Shown piece by piece: positions 8,959 through 18,348 of a DNA stretch of 64,000 nt (positions within the stretch are counted from its first letter, which is position 1; the number at the start of each line of letters is the position of its first letter). Under the pieces are notes generated by a model, which did not search any database, had not been told where the DNA came from, and worked only from the letters and a program-made list of their open reading frames with translations. Both the position numbers and the translations under genes were made by a program. The stretch is from positions 186,001 through 250,000 of the forward strand of contig CACOYM010000001.1 of NCBI GenBank assembly GCA_902631395.1. Direction: 5' to 3'. This DNA is from Halieaceae bacterium (GTDB taxonomy: Bacteria > Pseudomonadota > Gammaproteobacteria > Pseudomonadales > Halieaceae).

Positions 8959-11315
8959 AGAGGAGGATGCTTACTCTAGCCCGCAATATTTGGCGGGTTT
9001 GGAGTTCTACGACGGATTGGATCTACCTTGAGTGCCTTGGCAAATACCAGGACTTACAAAAGCGCTACGGAAGTAAAAACCGCACCCTAATTGGTCAAGA
9101 AAGCGACCAGCGTCTGAAAGGTGTTGTCCCATCACCGCATGTCAAAACCCCATTACTCCTGCAACTTGAGGCCACCGAATGCGGTGCAGCCGCGCTAGGC
9201 ATTATCCTTGAACATCATGGTCGCGTTGTCCCGCTATCCGAGTTGAGGGTCGAATGCGGTGTCTCAAGAGACGGCAGCAAAGCGTCCAACATTCTGCGCG
9301 CAGCCCGTCATTACCATCTGCAGTGCAAGGGTTTTAAGGAGAGCTTTGAATCTGCGGTCGCACTTCAGACTCCTTACATTGTTTTTTGGAACTTCAATCA
9401 TTTTCTTGTCGTGGAGGGATTCGATCTTGAGAACCGACTCGTTTTCCTTAATGACCCCGCCCACGGCCACAGAAAAATCACCCTGACAGAATTCGATGAG
9501 AGTTTCACAGGGGTCACTCTGTTGTTCGAACCTTCGGGAGAATTCGTTTCCGGAGGGGAGAAGCCAGAACTTTTCGATGCTATCGCGCGTCGACTGGAAA
9601 AGGCTCACGACGCTATTCGTTACTGTTTGTATGCGGGACTGATTCTCACTATACCGGGGTTGGTGATACCGGCGTTTACGCAGGTTTATCTTGATTTTGT
9701 TTTGGGGGAGTTCAGGCAGGACTGGTTGAAACCTCTGAGTTTGGCCATGGCCCTGACGATTGCGATCAAGATTGTTGCGGAAGCCCTCAAGTATCGATAT
9801 TTACGACGACTTAAAATCCATTTATCAGTATCTATGTCAGCTGAGTTTTTTTGGCATCTTTTAAAACTGCCCATGGGGTTCTACTCACAACGATACAGTG
9901 GGGAGATTGCAGCCAGACAGGAACTCAATGACAACCTGGCTGATATCTTGTCGGGGCGGCTTGCAGATACCGCCATTGATTTGATTATGATGAGTTTCTA
10001 CGCCCTTCTCATGATGTATTACAACTTTTTTCTAACGATTATCGGTCTGCTCTTTGCCATGGGAAATTTCATGGCACTCAAATTTTTCAGTCAGCGTCGC
10101 GTGGAGGCAAACACCCGACTGCGTCAGGATTTTGGAAAGGTGGCGGCAGATACTATTGCGGCGTTGCAGTCGATGGAGACCATTAAGGCGGCTGGACAGG
10201 AGTCAACTTTCTTCTCGAAATGGTCGGGACGCTACTCAAAAGCCGCGAACAGCATGCAAGAGCTGCAGCTTGCCACCCAGAGCCTGTCAGTGCTCCCAAC
10301 TTTGTTCTCCACTATGACCACTATTTTTATTTATGTGATCGGTGGAATTTCTGTCATTCGTGGAGATATGACTGTCGGCACACTGGTGGCATTCACAGCG
10401 TTGATGGCCGCTTTTCAGGAACCTATCAAGAATCTTGTATCGCTTGGTGGAGAGATTCAGGAGCTTGATGGAGATCTAAAAAGACTGGATGACGTTTTGT
10501 TGGCGGAGCCTGATAGCGAGGCGATAAATCTGGGCAATGAAACTGGGAATGACCGAGCAGATCAGACCGCAAAGCTCTCGGGTGAGGTCCGGCTTCAAGG
10601 TATAAGTTTCGGTTACAACCCCTTAGATGCACCCCTGCTAGAAGATGTGACTATTGATATTCCAGCTGGATCACGAGTTGCTTTTGTCGGAGGAAGTGGT
10701 TCAGGAAAATCAACACTCGCCTATCTGGTCTGCGGTTTGTTAAAGCCCTGGCAGGGCGGTGTCTTGTTTGATGGGAGGCCGCGGGGAGAAATCGCTAAAG
10801 CGTTGATGACCCGTTCTTGCGCGCTGGTTAGCCAGGAGATAGCGCTGTTCGAGGGAACAGTCCGTCAAAATCTAACGCTTTGGGATGACACAATCCCTGA
10901 TGAAATTTTGCTCAGATCGCTTGAGGATGCGGCAATACTTGATGTTGTGTTGAGTTTGCCCGGTGGGTTAGATGGCCATCTTTTGGAGGGTGGGGTGAAT
11001 TTGAGTGGTGGCCAACGGCAACGACTAGAGATTGCGCGGGCCTTAATTCAGAATCCAGCTGTATTGATATTCGACGAGGCGACCAGTGCTCTAGATACGG
11101 AAACGGAGCGAGTCGTCGACGAGCGGTTAAAAATGAGGGGCTGCACCTGCATTTTAGTGGCACATCGCCTGAGCACAATCCGTGATTGCGACGAGATCAT
11201 AGTGCTTGAAAGAGGCAAGATCGTTGAGCGAGGGAACCATGAGCAATTATGGCAACTTCAAGGCTTCTATGCCGAGCTATTGAGAGCTGGAGATGACCTT
11301 GGCGATGAGGGTTAA
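8943..11315 (+). CDS. NHLM-type peptidase-containing ABC transporter (C39-TMD-NBD)
   Basis: 790 residues. The C39 bacteriocin-processing peptidase domain spans about 65-195 with catalytic Cys80 (ATECGAA), His153 (FNHFLVV) and Asp171 (LNDPAHG), all present. A membrane domain follows (about 215-480), then an ATPase with Walker A GGSGSGKST (~582-590), signature LSGGQRQR (~686), Walker B LIFDEATSALD and switch VAHRLST. Such proteins cut the leader of a peptide after a double-Gly-type site and export the core. The complete catalytic set argues for an active protease. The start overlaps the adaptor by 16 bases; an alternative ATG at 8967 directly abuts AGGAGG. The N-terminal ~60 residues before the peptidase are unusually long. 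Confidence 0.92.
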   Translation: MERPVERRMLTLARNIWRVWSSTTDWIYLECLGKYQDLQKRYGSKNRTLIGQESDQRLKGVVPSPHVKTPLLLQLEATECGAAALGIILEHHGRVVPLSELRVECGVSRDGSKASNILRAARHYHLQCKGFKESFESAVALQTPYIVFWNFNHFLVVEGFDLENRLVFLNDPAHGHRKITLTEFDESFTGVTLLFEPSGEFVSGGEKPELFDAIARRLEKAHDAIRYCLYAGLILTIPGLVIPAFTQVYLDFVLGEFRQDWLKPLSLAMALTIAIKIVAEALKYRYLRRLKIHLSVSMSAEFFWHLLKLPMGFYSQRYSGEIAARQELNDNLADILSGRLADTAIDLIMMSFYALLMMYYNFFLTIIGLLFAMGNFMALKFFSQRRVEANTRLRQDFGKVAADTIAALQSMETIKAAGQESTFFSKWSGRYSKAANSMQELQLATQSLSVLPTLFSTMTTIFIYVIGGISVIRGDMTVGTLVAFTALMAAFQEPIKNLVSLGGEIQELDGDLKRLDDVLLAEPDSEAINLGNETGNDRADQTAKLSGEVRLQGISFGYNPLDAPLLEDVTIDIPAGSRVAFVGGSGSGKSTLAYLVCGLLKPWQGGVLFDGRPRGEIAKALMTRSCALVSQEIALFEGTVRQNLTLWDDTIPDEILLRSLEDAAILDVVLSLPGGLDGHLLEGGVNLSGGQRQRLEIARALIQNPAVLIFDEATSALDTETERVVDERLKMRGCTCILVAHRLSTIRDCDEIIVLERGKIVERGNHEQLWQLQGFYAELLRAGDDLGDEG

Positions 11316-11318
11316 CTG

Positions 11319-14228
11319 GTGACCGATACAGGTGCACTGGCGAAATTGGGAGGTGAAATCCACTCGTACTCCGGTAACAGCGCTATTAGTTTTTTGAACG
11401 GCACACACTTGTGGGTGGTTCGTTCAGGTGCGATAGAACTCGTCAGTGCAAACCTCGATGGAGCCACAGTTTTGGGACACACCACGCCTCTTTTTAGAGT
11501 GCCGGTGGGTGGGCCTATATTAGAAATGGCGCCCTCACGGACGTCGCAGGGCCTATTGGGCGTGGCGTCCGGCGGTGAGGTGGTAATCGAAAAGATCCCT
11601 CTAACAGCATTTGAAGATGCCACAGTATTGCAGTCTAGATGGGCTTCGCTATTTGACGAGTGGTCCAGAGATGTCGCCAAGGTCTTGATAGCGGGCAAAG
11701 ACATGCCCAGCTCAGTAAGTCGACTGGATCAATCAGGATCCATCACAATATTTGAAAATGACGTTATCGCGCCGGATCCAAACGAGACGATGATGTTATT
11801 CGTTCGATCGGGTCAACTCAGCCTAGTGAGTAACCGTGATTTAATACTGCGTGAAGGTGAGGCGCTTTTGTTGCCCCTGGACGCTTGGCTGGAGGTTTGC
11901 TCGGATAGAGCGGAAGTTGATTTCACGCCGCTGTCCGATGCCACTGATCAAAAAGAGCTGATGGATGCTTTGATAACTCTCCAGCGACTTTTTGGAGGGT
12001 ATTTATTCTTATTGGAAGAGAGGAGAACCGCCGAAGAAAGCGAGATGTATCAGCGGAGCTCAGAACAAATTCGCATCAAATCTGAGAGGGCTCTGTCAAA
12101 TCTGGCCAACATACTTAACCCTCGAGAACGCTTTTCTGCAAGAGAAACCGACTTGCTTACCGCAGTGTCGATTGTCGGAGAGGCGTTAGGGATTGACATA
12201 AAGGCTCCATCCGCCTCTGAGGACTTTCTGCGCGTTGCGGATCCGCTGGATGCAATCGCCAGAGCCTCTCGTATTCGATCGAGGATGGTGTTGCTCGGGC
12301 ACGATTGGGAAAGTCGCGATACTGGCCCTTTGATTGCTTATCTGGAAGAAGATGGCGAGCGGGTACCAGTAGCGCTTTTGCCAACTGCTCAGTCGTATGA
12401 GTTTGTGCATCCGCGGCGGCTGCAGAGAGAACCTTTGACGGACGAGATCAGGACCGTAATGTGCCCGGATGCCTATTCATTGTATCGCATCCTTCCAGAT
12501 CAGATTGATGGTGTGCTGGATCTTTTAAAGTTCACCGCGCACGGCAGACTTTCCGATGTGTTGTTTATTATCTCGGTGGGTGGGGCCGCAACGATACTGG
12601 GAATGGTAGTGCCCAAAGCGACCGGTACATTAGTGGACTCAGCGATTCCCTATTCTGACTTCGCTCTCCTTTGGCAGCTGGCTCTTGTGCTATTTGCAGC
12701 AGGCTTGGCGCAGATAATTTTCATCTGGCTTCAAATGATGACAATAGTTCGGGCAGGCATGCTGTCGGAGATAGACGCACAATCCGCTATGTGGGATCGC
12801 ATACTTAAATTCAAACCCACGTTCTTTAGAAGATTCTCAAGTGGCGATCTACAAGCCCGAGCCAATGCAGTCAGCGAAATCAGTCGTGAGCTTAGCGGTG
12901 CTGCTCTGAAACCATTGGTTTCAGGGGTATTGGCCGTTCTAAATCTTGGACTCCTCGCCTATTACAGTGCGGAGCTGGCGCAACTTGCCGTGATTATCGG
13001 GGTGGTCGTTTTTTCGATAACTTTTGTTACGGGTTATTACATGAGGGGCCTGTCTTGGAGCCTTCACGATCTCGACGGCGCCTTTAAAGGGCTGGTCATC
13101 CAAATGGTTGGCGCCGTATCAAAGCTTCGCGTTGCTGGCGCTGAGCAAAGAGCGTTTAATCATTGGGTCGAGAATTACACTGAGCAGCTCCGCCTAAAGT
13201 TGGCTGTCCAGCGGCTTCAAGATTTCATCACTGTTTTTAATAGCGTTTTAATACCAATAGCCTCGATGTTGCTTTTTTGGCAGTCGGTAGAGCTGGTGAT
13301 AGGTAACCCAACGGGCGCTCAAAAGGCATTGTCAACTGGAGATTTCATCGCCTTCAATGCAGCGTTCATGCTGTATTTGAAGGGGTGGTCAGATGTTAGC
13401 AACACCATTGTCAGTGTGTTGGACGCAGTGGTAAAAGGACGGCGAATTCAGCCGCTGCTGGATGGGCGGCCGGAAGTGCCCTTGGATGCTGCTGATCCTG
13501 GGAGATTGAGAGGCCTGATTGCCTTGGAAAATGTCTCATTCAGATATGCAGATGATGGTCCTCTAACGCTTGAAAACATTTCTTGTGAGATACGTCCCGG
13601 AGAGTTCGTGGCGTTCGTGGGACCTTCTGGCTCGGGTAAATCAACCATACTGAGGCTGCTCCTCGGTTTTGAGGAGTGTGAGCAAGGTCGGATAGCGTAC
13701 GACGGTCAGGATTTGGCTGGGTTGGATGTTCTCGCGGTCCGTCGGCAAATCGGCACTGTGCTGCAGCACGGACGATTAAATACGGGCAGTGTTTTCGAGA
13801 ATATCTCGAACAATTCAAAAATTTCCCATGCAGAAGCGTGGGAAGCTATTGCTGACGCTGGCATGACCTCAGATTTGGAAAATATGCCGATGGGGTTGCA
13901 CACAATGGTGGCTGAGGGTGGTGCCAACTTGTCTGGTGGTCAGCGTCAGCGACTCCTGATTGCGAGAGCGTTAGCTACTCGGCCCAAGATTGTTTTTTTT
14001 GATGAAGCGACCAGCGCGCTAGACAATAAAACTCAGTCGGTCGTCTCTTCAGCACTCTCACGCAGAAAGGTCACTCGTGTGGTAATAGCCCACAGACTGA
14101 GCACGATAGAGGGCGCGGATAAAATCTATGTGCTCAATAGCGGAAGACTTGTCCAGTCGGGAAGCTTCAGAGAGCTCTCTGAAAGTGATGGTTTCTTCAA
14201 AAATTTAGTGATGAGGCAGCTTGTGTGA
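11319..14228 (+). CDS. NHLM-type ABC transporter without peptidase domain
   Basis: 969 residues, starting at GTG 11319 only three bases after the previous stop. The first ~400 residues are a non-peptidase N-terminal extension typical of the second ABC protein of NHLM systems. It has two short beta-rich, cNMP/cupin-like segments (LWVVRSGAIELV, LFVRSGQLSLVS) and a helical region. The membrane domain follows (~405-690), then the ATPase: Walker A GPSGSGKST (~768), signature LSGGQRQR (~870), Walker B VFFDEATSALD (~891), switch IAHRLST. Probably an export ATPase working with the peptidase ABC protein, as homodimers or a heterodimer. It overlaps the next gene by four bases. Confidence 0.9.
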   Translation: MTDTGALAKLGGEIHSYSGNSAISFLNGTHLWVVRSGAIELVSANLDGATVLGHTTPLFRVPVGGPILEMAPSRTSQGLLGVASGGEVVIEKIPLTAFEDATVLQSRWASLFDEWSRDVAKVLIAGKDMPSSVSRLDQSGSITIFENDVIAPDPNETMMLFVRSGQLSLVSNRDLILREGEALLLPLDAWLEVCSDRAEVDFTPLSDATDQKELMDALITLQRLFGGYLFLLEERRTAEESEMYQRSSEQIRIKSERALSNLANILNPRERFSARETDLLTAVSIVGEALGIDIKAPSASEDFLRVADPLDAIARASRIRSRMVLLGHDWESRDTGPLIAYLEEDGERVPVALLPTAQSYEFVHPRRLQREPLTDEIRTVMCPDAYSLYRILPDQIDGVLDLLKFTAHGRLSDVLFIISVGGAATILGMVVPKATGTLVDSAIPYSDFALLWQLALVLFAAGLAQIIFIWLQMMTIVRAGMLSEIDAQSAMWDRILKFKPTFFRRFSSGDLQARANAVSEISRELSGAALKPLVSGVLAVLNLGLLAYYSAELAQLAVIIGVVVFSITFVTGYYMRGLSWSLHDLDGAFKGLVIQMVGAVSKLRVAGAEQRAFNHWVENYTEQLRLKLAVQRLQDFITVFNSVLIPIASMLLFWQSVELVIGNPTGAQKALSTGDFIAFNAAFMLYLKGWSDVSNTIVSVLDAVVKGRRIQPLLDGRPEVPLDAADPGRLRGLIALENVSFRYADDGPLTLENISCEIRPGEFVAFVGPSGSGKSTILRLLLGFEECEQGRIAYDGQDLAGLDVLAVRRQIGTVLQHGRLNTGSVFENISNNSKISHAEAWEAIADAGMTSDLENMPMGLHTMVAEGGANLSGGQRQRLLIARALATRPKIVFFDEATSALDNKTQSVVSSALSRRKVTRVVIAHRLSTIEGADKIYVLNSGRLVQSGSFRELSESDGFFKNLVMRQLV

Positions 14229-15841
14229 AAGAGCGCGGTCCGGATTTGCTTAAGAGATTGCGGGCAAATGTGGTGACGTTGCGAGCACATCTTGGGGCGG
14301 CAGCTAGGCCGCACTTAAATCAAGTGGAGTTGGGAGTCGCGGTTCTGCAAAGGCGTTACGCGGAATTGCGTGAGTTTTTAAAAGAAGACATTGAGCGCCC
14401 CGTCGAGGCGCAACGTCCAGAGGATATTCACGAAACGCTCAGGGTGGTCTATGCCCGAAATTGGCTCCCGCTCGTCGCCTTGGCAGTGGTCACATGTCTA
14501 ATACTGCTCTATCTCGTTTTTGGGAAAATACCGATTACGAGTAAGGGTAACGCAATGTTTCTCACTAGAGGGACTGTTGTACCCCTCCAATCAATCGCTA
14601 TGGGTCAACTAGATACCTGGCATGTCAGCGTCGGTGACTTCGTTGAAAAGGGGCAGCTACTAGCGACTCTTGGTCAGCCATTGAGAAGCAAAATTCTTGA
14701 ACAACAGCAGGATCGGCTTGAAGAGCTGTCAGGGCGCGCGGTGGCGCTACAGAACCTGGAAATCAATTTTCATGGGTTGGAGGCCGAGGCAATTAATCAA
14801 AAAAAGCGCGTTCTTGAGGGGCGGATAAGTCTCCTCGAACGGCAGATTGAAGAGGCCAGATTGTTGGCAGAGCAAAACAATGCTCAAAAGCTATCGGTGT
14901 TGCAAAAAAATGAGGTGGACGTTTCTTTAATGGTTGAACTCGCCAAAGAGAGAGTTAGCGACGCCAATGAACGATTGGAGCAGACCCAATCGCTGCAGAG
15001 AGATCAGCTAAAAACAGTTGATGAGGTCATCTGGGCGGCTACCGCGTTGGCAGAGCAGCGGTCCCAGCTCCTCGCTCTGGAACACAGGTTGACGCAATTT
15101 AAATTGAGGAGATTTGAGGCGTTGAGCGAATATTCGTCAGCCTTGGATCAGATTAACGAAAACGAGGTAAACCTCGAGTCTCTGAAAATTCAGTACGAGG
15201 ATCTCAATAACGGGTTAATAGCAATTCGGCAGAGACAGGCCGAGAGCGATTATGGGCGAGATCTGGAGGTCGCTGATACCCAGAGGATGGTCACCAATCT
15301 CGAGAGGCAGGTCACGGAGCAACGAGAAATCAGAAGCGAACATGACGGCCGTATTGTCGAGCTGTCGGTGAGCGAAGGGCAGGTAATCTCGAAAGGGTTT
15401 CGGTTAGGGACGATAGACACAACAACTGATGGCGCAGAATTGGAGGCAGTCGTCTATTTCAAGCTGGATGACGGTAAAAAGATTCAACCCGGTATGAGGA
15501 TCCGATTAAACCCAGCAACTGTTCAACGAGAGCGGTTCGGTAGCGTGATTGCCGAGGTGACCGAAGTATCACCATATCCCGTAACCGCCTCTGGTGCCGC
15601 CAAAGTGGTCGGTAATGTGAGTGTCGCGGCTAATCTTACTCAGGGCAATCACCAGATCGAGGTCTTTGCTCGATTGTTAAAGGATGAGGATGCACACTCT
15701 GGTTATCAATGGGATCGGTCTAATGGCCCTGATCTTGAGATCACGTCAGGAACAGTGGGATCTGCCTTGGTCGATATCAGAACCCGTCCGCCGATCACAT
15801 TTGTTATCCCGATATTGAGAGGCTGGGATGGCGTTTGGTAG
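14225..15841 (+). CDS. NHLM-type HlyD family secretion adaptor 2
   Basis: 538 residues from GTG 14225, overlapping the ABC gene's stop (GTGA). It has a cytoplasmic N-terminus of ~75 residues, one membrane helix (LVALAVVTCLILLYLVFG), a barrel-sandwich half (GQLDTWHVSVGDFVEKGQ), a long coiled coil (~155-375), the second half (GRIVELSVSEGQVI) and a beta-barrel. It is homologous to adaptor 1 over the C-terminal ~180 residues, so the operon carries two diverged adaptors, whereas NHLM systems usually have one. It overlaps the outer-membrane factor gene by 14 bases. Each adaptor could serve its own ABC protein, or both could build one mixed hexamer. Confidence 0.88.
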   Translation: MKERGPDLLKRLRANVVTLRAHLGAAARPHLNQVELGVAVLQRRYAELREFLKEDIERPVEAQRPEDIHETLRVVYARNWLPLVALAVVTCLILLYLVFGKIPITSKGNAMFLTRGTVVPLQSIAMGQLDTWHVSVGDFVEKGQLLATLGQPLRSKILEQQQDRLEELSGRAVALQNLEINFHGLEAEAINQKKRVLEGRISLLERQIEEARLLAEQNNAQKLSVLQKNEVDVSLMVELAKERVSDANERLEQTQSLQRDQLKTVDEVIWAATALAEQRSQLLALEHRLTQFKLRRFEALSEYSSALDQINENEVNLESLKIQYEDLNNGLIAIRQRQAESDYGRDLEVADTQRMVTNLERQVTEQREIRSEHDGRIVELSVSEGQVISKGFRLGTIDTTTDGAELEAVVYFKLDDGKKIQPGMRIRLNPATVQRERFGSVIAEVTEVSPYPVTASGAAKVVGNVSVAANLTQGNHQIEVFARLLKDEDAHSGYQWDRSNGPDLEITSGTVGSALVDIRTRPPITFVIPILRGWDGVW

Positions 15842-17459
15842 GCATCTATTTATTGTGCTGCTGTTATTGCAGGCGTGTGCTAGTAATAAATACCTCACCG
15901 AGGAATACGAGACTGCGCTCACCAGAGCGGAGTCGTTTGACGCGAGCGCAGTACTGGAGAGTGAGGTTGTAGAGCTTCAGTCGGTCCCGTTGGCCCTTCC
16001 AGAGGTCATCCTCGCCAGAGCTGAGGAGGTGGTTAATCAGGAAGCGGTATTAGATTCGAGGCCCCTGCAGTTATCTGAGGTCAGACGCTACGCGTTAGAA
16101 AATAATCTCGGAATAGAAATTGACCTCTTTGATCCACAAATTGCGGAGCAGGGCTATTTAGTCGAGAAAGCAAAATTTGAAGCCATATTGACCGCGCAGG
16201 TGAGACAGACGAAAAACTGGGACATGAATGATGAAGTAATCGAATCAACATTCGCGGAGCCCTCAATTGTGATTCCAGTCCCGACAGGCGCGGTGCTGAG
16301 CGTGGGTGTCCCCTTCAGTGAGACGAGAATGCCTGCCCCTGACAACATGGCGGAAATGGTTGGCATTAATAAAACGGCACAGCTAGGGGTATCGCTGGTG
16401 CAGCCAGTGTTGAGAAATGCTGGGACGAAAATTAATTTGGCATCAATAGAAACTGCTGGTCTTCTGATGCGACAAACGGATTCTCTAACAAAGCTAAGAG
16501 TGATAAGTACTCTTGCTGGAGCCGAGAGAGCTTACTGGCGATATTACGCCGCTTATCAGCTCCTACAGGTGCTGTACCGTCAATACGAGTTGGCGTTGGA
16601 GCAACGGGCTGTGGCCGAGCGTCTGGTGGAGGAGGGCGTCAGGACAAGAGTTGAATTGACCAGAGCCGAGTCTGGTGTTGCTTTACAGTTCACAAGGGTA
16701 ATCGTTGCCGAGACAAGTCGCAGGCGAGCCGAAAGAGCACTGAAACGGTTTATTAATCTCCCCGACCTGGACGTGGATACGGAAGCTACGATTCTCCCTA
16801 TGACCCCTACAGCCCCTCAAGGGTTGGACTTTGACCGAGGCCGACTAGTTTCAATGGCTTACTCCAATCGACAGGAGTTGCTCCAAAATGAGATGCAGTT
16901 GGAGATCGATCGAATCACGATCGACGTTGATAGAAACCAGACTCTCCCGAAACTCGATTTGACATTCCAATATGCTTATTCGGGTGCGGCGCCTGAGTCA
17001 AAAGCAGTCTGGGAAATGATTTTTGATCGAGAATTGAATGGTTTGGCGGCGGGCGTCTCATTTGAAATGCCGCTCCTAGGAAATCGATCAGCCAAAGCAA
17101 AACTCCGGCAATCATTGCTTCAGCGGTCACAAACTATGGCAACTAGAAGACTACTGGAGCAGGCTGTGCGAGAGGAAGTGCACAACGCAGCTGATGCGGT
17201 GGAGCAATCCTGGCAGCAGATTCTGTCGAATCGACTTGCTATTTCATTGGCGGAGAAAACTTACGAGGAAGAAAAGCAACAATTTGCTCTGGGCGTGAGA
17301 ACCAGCACAGATGTGCTTATCTCATTGAACAGTCTGAGTGATGCGCGTGTGACGCAGATCGGAGCATTTCTTGCCTATCAGAATGCCATGATTGATCTGG
17401 CGTTTGCCACGGGCACAGTAATGGGCAACGGAGATATTAGTTGGGCCGGTGACGAGTGA
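15828..17459 (+). CDS. TolC-like outer-membrane efflux lipoprotein
   Basis: 543 residues. A lipoprotein signal (LLLLQAC, lipidated Cys17) is followed by two repeats of the outer-membrane-factor type (long amphipathic helices broken by beta strands), e.g. LRVISTLAGAERAYWRYYAAYQ and the second-repeat block AVREEVHNAADAV. It should form a trimeric channel-tunnel completing a path from cytoplasm to exterior for the ABC/HlyD parts. It is the last gene of the tight cluster, starting inside the second adaptor gene. Having its own outer-membrane factor suggests the system does not depend on a housekeeping TolC. Confidence 0.88.
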   Translation: MAFGRHLFIVLLLLQACASNKYLTEEYETALTRAESFDASAVLESEVVELQSVPLALPEVILARAEEVVNQEAVLDSRPLQLSEVRRYALENNLGIEIDLFDPQIAEQGYLVEKAKFEAILTAQVRQTKNWDMNDEVIESTFAEPSIVIPVPTGAVLSVGVPFSETRMPAPDNMAEMVGINKTAQLGVSLVQPVLRNAGTKINLASIETAGLLMRQTDSLTKLRVISTLAGAERAYWRYYAAYQLLQVLYRQYELALEQRAVAERLVEEGVRTRVELTRAESGVALQFTRVIVAETSRRRAERALKRFINLPDLDVDTEATILPMTPTAPQGLDFDRGRLVSMAYSNRQELLQNEMQLEIDRITIDVDRNQTLPKLDLTFQYAYSGAAPESKAVWEMIFDRELNGLAAGVSFEMPLLGNRSAKAKLRQSLLQRSQTMATRRLLEQAVREEVHNAADAVEQSWQQILSNRLAISLAEKTYEEEKQQFALGVRTSTDVLISLNSLSDARVTQIGAFLAYQNAMIDLAFATGTVMGNGDISWAGDE

Positions 17460-17615
17460 ACCTATGACGGGCTAGACTGCTTGGGCTTACTAAAGAGATG
17501 GTAGTACGTGGCCAAAGTTTGACATGTTCCCCGCACGCTTAAGTATAGGCTGAGCGAAATTGCCGGTCTCACCAGTCCCTAGCTTGGCCCCCGCAATAAC
17601 GTGAATGGTGGATAT

Positions 17616-18215
17616 ATGAGTAAGCAAAATAACAAGTTATTTGAGCGACTTCTGAATGCAGTTGGCTTGGATAAGGGAGAGCTTGAACATCAGGTGTGGC
17701 GAGAGTTTGGGTGTATCCGCGCTGTTTTGGTAATGGATTCCACAGGATTTACACGTATTACTAATTCTCACGGCATTGTGCACTATCTGAGCGTGTTGGC
17801 GAGGGTACGGGAAGAGCTAATCCCTTTGTTCGAGTCTCATGGTAGCCTTCGCACTCGCGTGGAGGCTGACAATATTTATGCCGAATTCGAGACTGTCCAA
17901 TCAGCCCAGGTAGCAGCCGTCGAGGCTAACAAACTGATCGATCGCCAACCATTTGATTTGGCAGATTCGGAAAAATTTGGACTTTGCATTGGTATAGGCT
18001 TCGGAGAATTGCTTGACAGTGGTCACGAGGGGTTATTTGGACCAGAAATGAACCTTGCGTCAAAGCTGGGCGAGGACACTGCCGATTCAGGTGAAATCCT
18101 GGTTACTGAGGCTGCCTGGACTGAGCTTCCAAAGGATACTCAAAAGTTGTTTCGTCGTTGCTTTATAGAAATATCAGGAGCCAATATTTCCTATTACGCG
18201 ATGCAGGCGCTCTGA
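17616..18215 (+). CDS. stand-alone class III nucleotidyl cyclase domain protein
   Basis: 199 residues from ATG 17616 (GGTGG ribosome site five bases upstream; a GTG at 17601 is less likely). The protein is essentially one cyclase homology domain: metal ligands Asp41 (VLVMDSTGFT) and Asp85 (VEADNIYAEF), then GPEMNLASKL, where Asn146 is the transition-state residue but Lys150 stands where class III cyclases normally have Arg. No membrane or sensor domain. It lies 156 bases after the outer-membrane-factor gene on the same strand, convergent with a CHASE2 gene lacking a cyclase domain. It could make cAMP (or another cyclic nucleotide) for the cNMP-binding-fold protein at the operon head. Activity is uncertain because of Lys150. 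Confidence 0.8.
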   Translation: MSKQNNKLFERLLNAVGLDKGELEHQVWREFGCIRAVLVMDSTGFTRITNSHGIVHYLSVLARVREELIPLFESHGSLRTRVEADNIYAEFETVQSAQVAAVEANKLIDRQPFDLADSEKFGLCIGIGFGELLDSGHEGLFGPEMNLASKLGEDTADSGEILVTEAAWTELPKDTQKLFRRCFIEISGANISYYAMQAL

Positions 18216-18348
18216 CAAGTTGGGTTAGGTATATGTCTGGCTGTGAGGGGTCAGTGGAGTTATGTGCGGTCTCTCCACGCACATGGGCATTATACAATTC
18301 AACAGCGAAAACTCCTTGATTGCAGAGAACCGCTTGCCTCGAATTATT

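Noticed and set aside
3012-17459. Standard multimodular NRPS gene cluster
   Set aside because: Only one adenylating module, of the FAAL rather than amino-acid type, and no thioesterase, phosphopantetheinyl transferase or further modules are present.
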